From assembly GCA_036274595.1 (NCBI GenBank), contig DASUFL010000118.1, positions 12,924-76,923 of the forward strand: a stretch of 64,000 nt of DNA. The letters run 5' to 3'. The number at the start of each line of letters is the position of its first letter. The first letter of the stretch is position 1. The notes below the pieces were generated by a model. The model ran no database searches, was not told the origin of the DNA, and worked only from the letters and a program-made list of their open reading frames with translations. Positions 9,576 through 16,924 of this stretch are shown here, piece by piece. The stretch is from WS-9 sp036274595. Lineage in GTDB: Bacteria > Eisenbacteria > RBG-16-71-46 > SZUA-252. The translations under genes were made by a program, and so were the position numbers.

Positions 9576-9699
9576 GCGGGGCCCCGCGCGGGTGCACGCC
9601 GCGGATCGCGGGGCCAACGGCCGACGGGCCCCGGATGTAGTCCCGTTCGAGCCCTGACCCCGCGGCCACGAGGCTCGTGGGCTTTGCCCGGAGGAAGGC

Positions 9700-10260
9700 G
9701 TGGGGGAGGTAGTCGAGGCTCCGGAACCGGCGCTCGTCGCGCGCGTGCGCGCGGGGGAATCGTCGGCGTTCGACGAGCTGGTCCGGCTCCATATGGGACG
9801 CGTCTTCGCGATCGTCCTCCGGGTGCTGGGCCAGCGCGAAGACGCGGAGGACGTGACGCAGGAGGTCTTCCTCGCCGTCCTCGGGAAGCTGGACACGTAC
9901 GACCCGAGGCGTCCGTTCGCGCCGTGGCTCTACCGGATCGCCACGAACCGCGCGCTCAACGCAAGGAAGGCGCGCCAGCTCAGACGCATGGACGAGATCC
10001 CCGAGTCGGCGCGGGCCAAAGGCGACGAGCCGGACGTGGCGACGGCGAAGGCGGAGGAGCGCGAGCGGCTGGCGCGAGCATTGCAAGAGCTGCCCGAGCG
10101 GCAGCGGCTCATCGTCAAGCTGTTCGATCTCGAAGGATTCTCGAGCGTGGAGATCGGCTCCATGCTCGGCATGGCGGACGGAACCGTCCGCTGGCATCTG
10201 CTGAAGGCGCGGGAGCGGCTACGCCGCGCGCTCGCGCCGATGGAGGAGTGGCACCGATGA
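9700..10260 (+). CDS. ECF-type RNA polymerase sigma factor
   Basis: This 186-residue sigma factor starts at GTG 9700 right after GAGGAAGG. Region 2 reads DELVRLHMGRVFAIVLRVLG and EDAEDVTQEVFLAVL; RRPFAPWLYRIATNRALNA follows, and region 4 is RQRLIVKLFDLEGFSSVEI with the helix-turn-helix at LGMADGTVRWHLLKARERL. It is the first gene of a chain of overlapping genes encoding a probable anti-sigma factor, a Spy-like protein and an efflux system, so it likely switches on that operon in response to envelope stress. I could not recognise a GAAC-type ECF promoter upstream. Confidence 0.93.
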   Translation: MGEVVEAPEPALVARVRAGESSAFDELVRLHMGRVFAIVLRVLGQREDAEDVTQEVFLAVLGKLDTYDPRRPFAPWLYRIATNRALNARKARQLRRMDEIPESARAKGDEPDVATAKAEERERLARALQELPERQRLIVKLFDLEGFSSVEIGSMLGMADGTVRWHLLKARERLRRALAPMEEWHR

Positions 10261-10655
10261 ACATGGACCCCGAGCGCGATCTCGAACTGGCCGCAGCGCT
10301 GCGCCGCCTCGAAGGGGGAGCCCTCCTCACCGAGGTGGAGCAGACGCGAATCCAGAATGCGATCCGGATCGGCGCGCGCGAAGCGCTCGCGCGGCGCCGC
10401 TTCGCCCCGCGCACTCCGCTCGAAGCCATCGGAGGATGGTGGAGGGCGGCGCTGCCCGTCGCGGCCGCGGCCGCGCTCATGCTCGCCCTGGTCCAGCCCT
10501 GGCACGGACGTTCCGCTCCGGAGCAGGCGAGCGCGCGCTCCGGGCTCGCGCTCGTCGTGGCCGGCGAGGCCGAGGAGCATGACGTGGCTCGCGCCATCGT
10601 GGGCAGCCCGTCCGAGGACCTGTGGGTCGCCGACACCGGAGGAAATGGACCGTGA
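10257..10655 (+). CDS. single-pass membrane protein, probable anti-sigma factor
   Basis: This 132-residue protein has a charged cytoplasmic N-terminal half (DLELAAALRRLEGGALLTEV), one membrane segment (ALPVAAAAALMLALV) and a short periplasmic tail. Position directly after an ECF sigma gene with an ATGA overlap, plus this topology, suggest an anti-sigma factor. I do not see the zinc-binding HxxxCxxC motif of ZAS anti-sigma factors, so the assignment rests on context. The stop overlaps the next GTG start. Confidence 0.6.
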   Translation: MNMDPERDLELAAALRRLEGGALLTEVEQTRIQNAIRIGAREALARRRFAPRTPLEAIGGWWRAALPVAAAAALMLALVQPWHGRSAPEQASARSGLALVVAGEAEEHDVARAIVGSPSEDLWVADTGGNGP

Positions 10656-11080
10656 ACGGAACCCCGCGCAAGCCGGCGCGCGTCCCCCCTCAGGTCGCCG
10701 CCGCCCTTCTTCTCACGGGAATGTTCGCGATCGGCATCGTGTCCGGCGTCGCGCTCGAGCGAGCGCGCGATCGCCGAGGGCGGGATCAGCATCGTATTCG
10801 CGACGGCGTGCCTGTCTGGGCGCTCCCCGAGCGCGACCAGAGGCGCCACTGGGCTCGCGTCTCCGACCAGCTCGCTCTCACGCCGGAGCAGCGGACGCAG
10901 GTGGATTCGATCCTGACGCGCCGCGCGCGGCAGCTCGAGGAGGCGCGCGCCGAGGTGGAGCCGACCATGAGCGCGATCATGTTGTCCGCTCGGAGCCAGA
11001 TCGACAGCGTCTTGACCAAGGACCAGCTCGCGCGGATCCAGGAGATGCGCCGGCAGCGCGCGAAGGAGCGTGGCCGATGA
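10652..11080 (+). CDS. Spy/CpxP-like periplasmic LTxxQ protein
   Basis: This 142-residue protein has an N-terminal membrane anchor (AAALLLTGMFAIGIVSGVAL) and a helical domain with two LTxxQ motifs: LALTPEQRTQVDSIL and SVLTKDQLARIQEM. Those motifs define the Spy/CpxP/ZraP group of periplasmic chaperones and metal-stress sensors. GTG 10652 follows GGAGGAAA and overlaps the previous stop as GTGA. Next to an ECF sigma/anti-sigma pair, it is a plausible envelope-stress sensor or chaperone for this regulon (inference). Confidence 0.82.
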   Translation: MNGTPRKPARVPPQVAAALLLTGMFAIGIVSGVALERARDRRGRDQHRIRDGVPVWALPERDQRRHWARVSDQLALTPEQRTQVDSILTRRARQLEEARAEVEPTMSAIMLSARSQIDSVLTKDQLARIQEMRRQRAKERGR

Positions 11081-12465
11081 GAATTCTCTCCACGGCGGCA
11101 CTGGCCGTGCTTCTGAGCCTCGCCCTTGCCACGCCTCTGCGCGCGCAGATGGCCGAGCCCGATTCCGCCCCGGCGCCGGAGCTCCCTTCGCGCGATCCGC
11201 TCCTTGCGTCGACGCGGGAGGCCAGGCCGATCAGTCTCGCCGAAGCCGTCGATCTCGCGCGGCGGAACTCGCTCATCCGGGTCCAGGCCCGGGGACGCTC
11301 GCGCACGGCGGCGGCGGCGGTCCGCTCCGCTTACGGCGCGTACGTGCCCACACTCAGCATCACCGGGGGCGGAACGCGGCAGCTTCCCGAAGGGTCCGGC
11401 CGCACGCGGATCGAGAACGGGCAGGTGATCGTCCTTCCGGCGACCCCCTGGTCCTACAACACCTCGATCTCCTCCAGTCTGCAGCTCTTCGACGGAGGCC
11501 GGCGTCTCTACGAGCTCCATCAAGCGCACGCGGAAGAGGACGCGTCGGAGACGAACGAGAATCAGCAGCAGTTCCAGGCGGTCCTCGAAGCGAAGCAGCA
11601 GTACTTCAACGTGCTCGCGTGGCGCGAGGCGGAAGCGGCGGCCGTCGCCCAGCTCGACCAGGCGGAGCAGCAGCTCAAGGCCGCTGTCCTCCGCGTGCGC
11701 GCGGGCACCGCGACCCGCTCGGACTCGCTGCGGTCGATCATCCAGGTCTCCGATGCGCGGCTGACGCTGAGTGAAGCCCGGAACAACATCGTCGTCGCGA
11801 ACGCGTCGCTCACGCGCGCGGTCGGCTCCGAGGTGCCCGTGACGGCCGCGGCCGAGGACTCGACGAGCCTGGTGGGGATTTCCGCCAGCGAGGCGGACCT
11901 GGTGAAGCTCGTCGACCGGAGCCCGTCCGTGCAGCAGGCGGAGGCGGAGCTGGACGTCGCGTCGGCCGGCCAGAAGGTGGCGCGCACGGGCTACATCCCC
12001 ACGGTGAACGCCAGCTACAGCTATTCGGGGAGCGGCACCGAGCGACCCTTTGCCTTCGGCACCGAGGACTTCGACTACAACGGCTCGCTTCGCCTCTCGT
12101 TCAACATTCCCATCTTCGATCAGTTCGTGCGCGAGGAGAGCGTGGTCCGGGCCAATGTGGCGAGGGACAACGCCGAGGCCTCGCTCAAGGACGCCAAGCT
12201 CGCCGCGCATCAGTCCCTCGCGCAGAGCCTGGCCGACTACCGGAATGCCGAGGAGCGTGTGTTCACGCAGACCGCCACCCTCAGCACCGCGGAGGAGGAC
12301 TATCGCGTCCAGGAGCGCCGCTACCAGGTCGGAGCGTCGACGCTCCTCGATCTCCTGGCGTCGCAGACCCTGGTGAATCAAGCACGCCAGGCTCTGATCC
12401 GCGCGCGGTTCGACCAGCGCGTCGCCAAGGCGCAGCTCGAGGCGCTCGTCGGGAGGGCCCTGTGA
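11077..12465 (+). CDS. TolC-like outer-membrane efflux channel
   Basis: This 462-residue protein has a signal peptide (LAVLLSLALATPLRAQ) and two OEP repeats: an N-terminal ISLAEAVDLARRNSLIRVQ with RSAYGAYVPTLSITGG, and a C-terminal repeat with VARTGYIPTVNASYSY, then long coiled coils ending YQVGASTLLDLLASQTLVNQ. It forms the outer-membrane/periplasmic duct of tripartite pumps. It overlaps the Spy-like gene (ATGA) and the MacA-like adaptor gene (GTGA), so it belongs to the sigma-led operon. It might also serve the RND pump upstream. Confidence 0.93.
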   Translation: MRILSTAALAVLLSLALATPLRAQMAEPDSAPAPELPSRDPLLASTREARPISLAEAVDLARRNSLIRVQARGRSRTAAAAVRSAYGAYVPTLSITGGGTRQLPEGSGRTRIENGQVIVLPATPWSYNTSISSSLQLFDGGRRLYELHQAHAEEDASETNENQQQFQAVLEAKQQYFNVLAWREAEAAAVAQLDQAEQQLKAAVLRVRAGTATRSDSLRSIIQVSDARLTLSEARNNIVVANASLTRAVGSEVPVTAAAEDSTSLVGISASEADLVKLVDRSPSVQQAEAELDVASAGQKVARTGYIPTVNASYSYSGSGTERPFAFGTEDFDYNGSLRLSFNIPIFDQFVREESVVRANVARDNAEASLKDAKLAAHQSLAQSLADYRNAEERVFTQTATLSTAEEDYRVQERRYQVGASTLLDLLASQTLVNQARQALIRARFDQRVAKAQLEALVGRAL

Positions 12466-14123
12466 GCCCCGAGAATGCCGGCGTGGTGGTGGAGCGGCCC
12501 GGAAACGGCCGGAAGCGCGGCGGCCTGCGCCGGTGGATCCTCATCGGCCTTTCCGTCGTCGTGGCCGCGGCCGCCATCTACGGTGCGACGCATCGGAAGA
12601 AGACCAGCAAGACGGTCATCCAGACCGCGGCCGTCGAGCGCCAGGACATCACGGTCACCGTCGAGGCGAACGGATCCATCGAGCCGATCAACATCGTCGA
12701 GGTGAAGTCGAAAGCGTCGGGGCAGATCATGAGGATGCCGGTCGATGTCGGCTCGATCGTGACGCCGAATCAGCTCCTCGTGCAGATCGACGAGCGCGAC
12801 GTGAAGAACCAGTTCGATCAGAGCCAGGCCGCGCTCCGGGCCGCGCAGGTCTCGGAGCAGGTTGCCCTCGCCCAGCGGAAGCGCTCCGACCAGCTCGCCC
12901 AGGAGGGCGTGATCACGGCGACGGAGCACGAGACCGCGACGCTCGCCTACGCGAGCGCGCGCTCCGGCCTCGTGCGCGCGCGAACCGATCTCGACATCGC
13001 GCGCCAGAGGCTCGAGGACGCGACCGTGCGCGCGCCTGTGGCCGGGACGGTCATCGAGAAGCCGGTCGCGGTGGGGACGGTCATCTCGTCGGCGACCTCG
13101 TCGGTGAGCGGCGGGACCACGCTCCTCAAGATGGCGGACCTGAAGCAGATCCGCCTCCGCTCGCTCGTGAACGAGACCGACATCGGCCAGGTGAAGCCGG
13201 GACAACCGGCGACGGTCGTGGTGGACGCGTATCCCGATCGCCCGTTCCGCGGAACGGTCGAGAAGATCGAGCCGGTCGCCACGGTGGATCAGTCGGTGAC
13301 GCAGTTTCCCGTTCTCATCTCGATCTCGAACGAGGAGGGGCTCCTCATGCCGGGGATGAACGGGGAAGTCACGATCCTGGTCGAGGAGCAGGACGACGTG
13401 CTGGCCGTGCCCATTGACGCGATCCGGACGACTCGGGAGGCGCCCGAGGCGGGACAGGCGCTCGGACTGAAGGCGGACGACATCCGGAACGAGCTGCGCC
13501 ATCAAGCGCAGACCCGCATGGCTGCGGCCGGCGGCGGCGGAGCCGGTGTCGCTGCCGACCCGGCCGCGGCCGGCGCGAGCGCTGGACGGGGCACCGCGAT
13601 GGCGCAACCGGGCCGCGCGGGCGCGGCCGACACCACCCGCGGCGGCTTGAGTCGCGGCCGCGGGGACAGCACCGCCGCGGCGGGCGGCGGACGCCGATGG
13701 GGCGGCGGAGGGCGCGGTGGCTCTGGGCGGCGTGACTCCGCGTTCGCGCGCGGCGGCAGGGGCGGCGGCGGAAGCTACGGCGGCGGTGGTGGCCCCGGCG
13801 GCGCCGCCGGCGTTGGCGGCGGAGGACGCAGTCGCCAGATGCGCGTCGCGTTCGTGAAGCAGGGGGACCAGTACGTGCCGCGCATGGTCCGGATCGGGGT
13901 CTCGAACTACGACTACGCCGAGGTCCTGTCGGGCCTTCAGGAAGGAGAGCAGGTCGCGCTCCTGAGCGCTGCCACGCTCCAGCTCCAGCGCGAGCAGAGC
14001 ATGCAGAACATTCGCCAGCGCATGGGCGGCGGCCTCGGCGTTCCGGGCACCGGAGGGGGCGGCGGAGGCCGGGGCGGTGCCGGTGGCGGCGGTGGTGGGC
14101 GCGCCGGTGGAGGAGGGCGGTAG
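12462..14123 (+). CDS. MacA-like periplasmic adaptor with glycine-rich insert
   Basis: This 553-residue HlyD/MacA-type membrane-fusion protein starts at GTG 12462 after GGGAGG. It has an N-terminal membrane anchor (WILIGLSVVVAAAAIYGA), a lipoyl half (EVKSKASGQIMRMPVDVG), a hairpin, the second half (ATVRAPVAGTVIEKPVAVG) and a beta-barrel (LRSLVNETDIGQVKPGQP). From about residue 350 to 460 (13516-13840) the usual fold is interrupted by Gly/Ala/Arg-rich low-complexity sequence; the domain then resumes (MRVAFVKQGDQYVPRMVRIG), and a second glycine-rich tail ends the protein. It should bridge the TolC-like channel and the MacB-like permease encoded on either side. Confidence 0.9.
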   Translation: MSPENAGVVVERPGNGRKRGGLRRWILIGLSVVVAAAAIYGATHRKKTSKTVIQTAAVERQDITVTVEANGSIEPINIVEVKSKASGQIMRMPVDVGSIVTPNQLLVQIDERDVKNQFDQSQAALRAAQVSEQVALAQRKRSDQLAQEGVITATEHETATLAYASARSGLVRARTDLDIARQRLEDATVRAPVAGTVIEKPVAVGTVISSATSSVSGGTTLLKMADLKQIRLRSLVNETDIGQVKPGQPATVVVDAYPDRPFRGTVEKIEPVATVDQSVTQFPVLISISNEEGLLMPGMNGEVTILVEEQDDVLAVPIDAIRTTREAPEAGQALGLKADDIRNELRHQAQTRMAAAGGGGAGVAADPAAAGASAGRGTAMAQPGRAGAADTTRGGLSRGRGDSTAAAGGGRRWGGGGRGGSGRRDSAFARGGRGGGGSYGGGGGPGGAAGVGGGGRSRQMRVAFVKQGDQYVPRMVRIGVSNYDYAEVLSGLQEGEQVALLSAATLQLQREQSMQNIRQRMGGGLGVPGTGGGGGGRGGAGGGGGGRAGGGGR

Positions 14124-14124
14124 C

Positions 14125-15348
14125 GTGATCGTCGGCGAGATCCTCGCGGTCGCGCTGGCGGCGCTCCGCGCGAACAAGCTCCGCTCGTTCCTGACGATGC
14201 TCGGCGTCGTGATCGGCGTGGCCGCTGTCATCGCCATGGTCGCGCTCGGCCGCGGGGCGCAGGCATCGGTGAAAGCGCGGATCGCCTCCCTCGGCACGAC
14301 GCTCCTGACCGTCATGCCCACGTCGGCGCGCGGCCCGGGCGGCGTGGCCTCCGGCACGGATCGCTCCATTCTCACGATGAGCGACTCCGACGCGCTCGAG
14401 CGCCGCTCGACGGTCCTCGGCGGAATCCAGCCCGAGATGTCCCGCCAGTTCCAGGTGCAGTACCTGAACCAGAACACGAACACGTCGGTCTCCGGCGTGA
14501 CCGCGAACTATCCGGAGGTTCGAAACTTCTCGATCGGCGCGGGCGCCATGTTCACCGATGCGGACGACGACGCGCGGCGGCGCGTGGCGGTGCTCGGCTC
14601 GCAGGTGGTGACCGATCTGGGCATCACCGCTCCCGAGGGGCTCATCGGAGAGCCGATCCGGATCGGCAGCATCCAGTTCACCGTCGTCGGCGTGCTCGCG
14701 TCGAAGGGAACCGGCGGAGGGTTCAACAATCCCGACGACCAGGTGCTGATTCCCATCCAGACCGCGCGCTTCCGGCTCATCGGCACCGACCGCCTGCGCT
14801 CGATCAACGTGCTGGCGCCCTCCGAGGACGAGATCCCGAACTCGATGGCCGACGTGCAGCGCATCCTGCGCCGCGAGCACCGGCTCCGCTCAGGTCAGCC
14901 CGACGATTTCGTCATCCGGAGCCAGGCCGACTTCCTGACGACGCTCGGTGAGACCACGCAGGTGTTCACGCTCCTCCTGGCCGGCATCGCCGCCGTGAGC
15001 CTTCTCGTCGGCGGGATCGGCATCATGAACATCATGCTCGTGTCGGTGACGGAGCGGACGCGCGAGATCGGGATCCGGAAGGCACTCGGCGCGACGCGCG
15101 CGAACATCCTCCTCCAATTCCTGATCGAGGCGGTCGTCCTCTGTCTCTTGGGGGGGATCGCCGGCATCCTGCTCGGCGCCGGCATGGCGACCATCTTGCG
15201 TACGGCGTTCGGGTGGACCACGTCGGTGGATCCCTTCTCGATCGTGGTCTCCTTCATCTTCGCGGCCGTGGTCGGCATCGTGTTCGGCGTCTGGCCCGCC
15301 CGCCGCGCGGCGAGCCTCGACCCGATCGTCGCGCTCCGCTACGAGTAA
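14125..15348 (+). CDS. MacB/FtsX-type ABC permease without ATPase domain
   Basis: This 407-residue permease starts at GTG 14125, two bases after the MacA stop, with GGAGGAGGG upstream. It has TM1 in SFLTMLGVVIGVAAVIAMVA, a periplasmic MacB core domain, and three C-terminal helices after FTLLLAGIAAVSLLVGGIGI, with the coupling-loop signature MLVSVTERTREIGIRKALGA. MacB proteins work by mechanotransmission: ATP hydrolysis in the cytoplasm drives periplasmic substrate into TolC. This protein has no fused ATPase and no ATPase gene lies in the operon, so the energising subunit must be elsewhere or has been lost. Confidence 0.9.
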   Translation: MIVGEILAVALAALRANKLRSFLTMLGVVIGVAAVIAMVALGRGAQASVKARIASLGTTLLTVMPTSARGPGGVASGTDRSILTMSDSDALERRSTVLGGIQPEMSRQFQVQYLNQNTNTSVSGVTANYPEVRNFSIGAGAMFTDADDDARRRVAVLGSQVVTDLGITAPEGLIGEPIRIGSIQFTVVGVLASKGTGGGFNNPDDQVLIPIQTARFRLIGTDRLRSINVLAPSEDEIPNSMADVQRILRREHRLRSGQPDDFVIRSQADFLTTLGETTQVFTLLLAGIAAVSLLVGGIGIMNIMLVSVTERTREIGIRKALGATRANILLQFLIEAVVLCLLGGIAGILLGAGMATILRTAFGWTTSVDPFSIVVSFIFAAVVGIVFGVWPARRAASLDPIVALRYE

Positions 15349-15419
15349 GGGCGCCCCGCCTCCCGGCGCGACGCCCTCGGTGGGCAACGGTGGACCGTGG
15401 GTGATTCAGCCCGGCCCGC

Positions 15420-15989
15420 TCAACCTGCCCAGACCGACGCCTTCTTCGTCCACTCGCTCTCCGGATACCGCTTCATGAGGAGCTCGGCCGTCTCCTTGAG
15501 CGGCGACGGCTCGTGCCGCTCCTTGTACTCGCTGACGCCGGCCCAGTAGCAGGCCTCCGGGGCCGCGCTCGCGGATGGATGTTCGCGGCAGACGTTGTGG
15601 AAGCGCTGCTCCGCCTCGCTGAAGCGCTCGCCCTCGAACGCGAGCCGCCCCAGGGCCATCTTGAGCTGCGCCAGGAAATCCTCCGCGGGCAGGAATCCCT
15701 CGATTCGGAAGCGCTCCTTCCCGGACGGATCCAGCACGAGCTGGGTCGGCGTCCAGGGCGCGCCGAAGCGGCGGAACGTCTCCGGCTGTTCCTTCACGTG
15801 GGCTTTCACGGGGACGAAGTTCTCGGTGATGAACCGCGCGACGTGCTCGTCGGGGTAGACCTCGGCTTCCAGCCGGGCACACCCGCTTCACATCGGCGCG
15901 GCGCTGAAATCCAGAAGTACGGGCTTTCCCTCCGACGCGGCCCTCGCCAACGCCTCGTCGACGTCACGAATCCATGGAATCGTTGCCAT
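15420..15989 (-). CDS. thioredoxin-like protein with in-frame TGA: probable selenoprotein (UxxC)
   Basis: Reading the minus strand from ATG 15989 (GGGAGG five bases upstream) gives MATIPWIRDVDEALARAASE, then KPVLLDFSAAPM, then TGA at 15890-15888, then SGCARLEAEVYPDEHVARF and an uninterrupted thioredoxin-like sequence to the stop at 15422-15420. The TGA (codon 34) occupies the first cysteine of a CxxC redox motif; Cys37 is the second. Conservation-like sequence runs on both sides in one frame, including PWTPTQLVLDPSGKERF with the cis-proline region and a helical tail YWAGVSEYKER. A SECIS-like hairpin starts 9 nt after the TGA. The likely product has 189 residues with Sec34. A GTG/ATG start downstream would drop the redox centre. 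The alternative is a point mutation in a pseudogene. Confidence 0.75.
15859..15878 (-). promoter_or_regulatory. candidate bacterial SECIS hairpin
   Basis: In the mRNA, GCCCGGC-UGGAA-GCCGAGGU folds into a 7-bp stem with one bulged A and one G-U pair. The 5-nt apical loop UGGAA has G at its second position. The loop begins 16 nt after the UGA. Bacterial SECIS elements bound by SelB lie inside the coding region just after UGA, with a G in the first two loop positions at roughly this distance; the fdhF element is the known model. The fit is by hand folding. Confidence 0.6.
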
Positions 15990-16022
15990 GACGACCTCCC
16001 ATCCCAGGCTGGTGCTCCTTCA

Positions 16023-16050
16023 AGCGTACGCCCTCCTGGGCCGAGCGCAA
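16023..16050 (-). promoter_or_regulatory. sigma70-like promoter for the selenoprotein gene
   Basis: On the minus strand TTGCGC (16050-16045), a 16-bp spacer and TACGCT (16028-16023) precede the ATG at 15989, leaving a leader of roughly 25-30 nt that contains GGGAGG. Hand-recognised. Confidence 0.45.
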
Positions 16051-16065
16051 GGCCGCCTTTCCGTG

Positions 16066-16071
16066 TATTCT
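16066..16071 (+). promoter_or_regulatory. -10 hexamer TATTCT before the PIG-L gene
   Basis: TATTCT ends 10 bases before ATG 16082 and there is no ribosome binding site, so the transcript would be leaderless or nearly so. No good -35 is visible. Confidence 0.35.
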
Positions 16072-16081
16072 CCCCGGTTCC

Positions 16082-16924
16082 ATGGCGCCCCAATCGCAGG
16101 ACGGCAAGCACGCTCCGCTCCGCCTCATGGCGGTCCTGGCGCATCCCGACGACGAGTCGCTCGGCGTCGGCGGCGTGCTCGCGAAGTACGCGGTCGAAGG
16201 GGTCGAGGTCTATCTGGTCACCGCGACCCGAGGTGAGGGGGGCCGCTACCACGAGCACCGGGGCGGTCCGGACCATCCCGGCCCCGAGCGGCTCGGTGAG
16301 ATCCGCGAGGCGGAGGTCCGATGCGCCGCGCAGGCGCTCGGCGTGCGCGGCTTCTGGCTCCTCGGTTACAAGGATGGCGGGCTCGACGCCGCGAACCCGC
16401 GCGAGATCGTGGGCCGGATCGCGGGACGCATTCGCGAGGTTCGGCCGCAGGTGGTGCTCACGTTCCCGCCCGACGGCGCCTACGGCCACCCGGATCACAT
16501 CGCCATCTGCCAGTTCACGACGGCGGCGCTCCTCGCCGCGGCCGATCCCGCGTCCACGACGGACCCTGCGGGCATGCCCCACTCGGTGTCGAAGCTCTAC
16601 TACATGGTGAACTCGCCCGCGCGCTGGGAGGCGTATCAGCACGCGTTCAAGCGCCTCGTCACGACGGTCGACGGGGTGGAGCGCGTGGCGCACGCCTGGC
16701 CCGAATGGGAGATCACGACGACCATCGACACGACCGCGCACTGGGAGATCGCGTGGAAGGCGGTCTCGTGCCACGAATCGCAGATCGCGGTGTACGAGCG
16801 GCTCAAGGACCTCGATGCGGAGCGCCACCGCGCGCTCTGGGGCACGCAGGAGTTCTACCGCGCGCTCAGCACGGTGAACGGCGGCCGCGCCAAGGAGCAC
16901 GATCTCTTCGAGGGACTTCGATGA
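16082..16924 (+). CDS. PIG-L/LmbE family N-deacetylase
   Basis: This 280-residue protein has the zinc-site signature AVLAHPDDESLGVGG (HPDDE) near the N-terminus and FPPDGAYGHPDHIAI (the third zinc ligand region) in the middle. The fold removes acetyl groups from N-acetylglucosamine-type sugars, as in MshB, BshB and LmbE; the true substrate here is unknown. No ribosome binding site is seen before ATG 16082. Its stop overlaps the decarboxylase start (ATGA), so the two are co-transcribed. A second PIG-L domain is encoded at 56670-58532, fused to NagB. Confidence 0.9.
   Translation: MAPQSQDGKHAPLRLMAVLAHPDDESLGVGGVLAKYAVEGVEVYLVTATRGEGGRYHEHRGGPDHPGPERLGEIREAEVRCAAQALGVRGFWLLGYKDGGLDAANPREIVGRIAGRIREVRPQVVLTFPPDGAYGHPDHIAICQFTTAALLAAADPASTTDPAGMPHSVSKLYYMVNSPARWEAYQHAFKRLVTTVDGVERVAHAWPEWEITTTIDTTAHWEIAWKAVSCHESQIAVYERLKDLDAERHRALWGTQEFYRALSTVNGGRAKEHDLFEGLR

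Noticed and set aside
6231..9896. 1221-codon open frame on the minus strand
   Set aside because: It is antisense to the RND pump gene, which has full family motifs. The frame has the Arg/Asp/His-rich composition of a mirror frame in G+C-rich DNA and no recognisable domain.
15420..15809. Standard short call for the thioredoxin-like gene starting at 15809
   Set aside because: It would lack the redox motif and a ribosome binding site, while the extended frame through TGA restores both.
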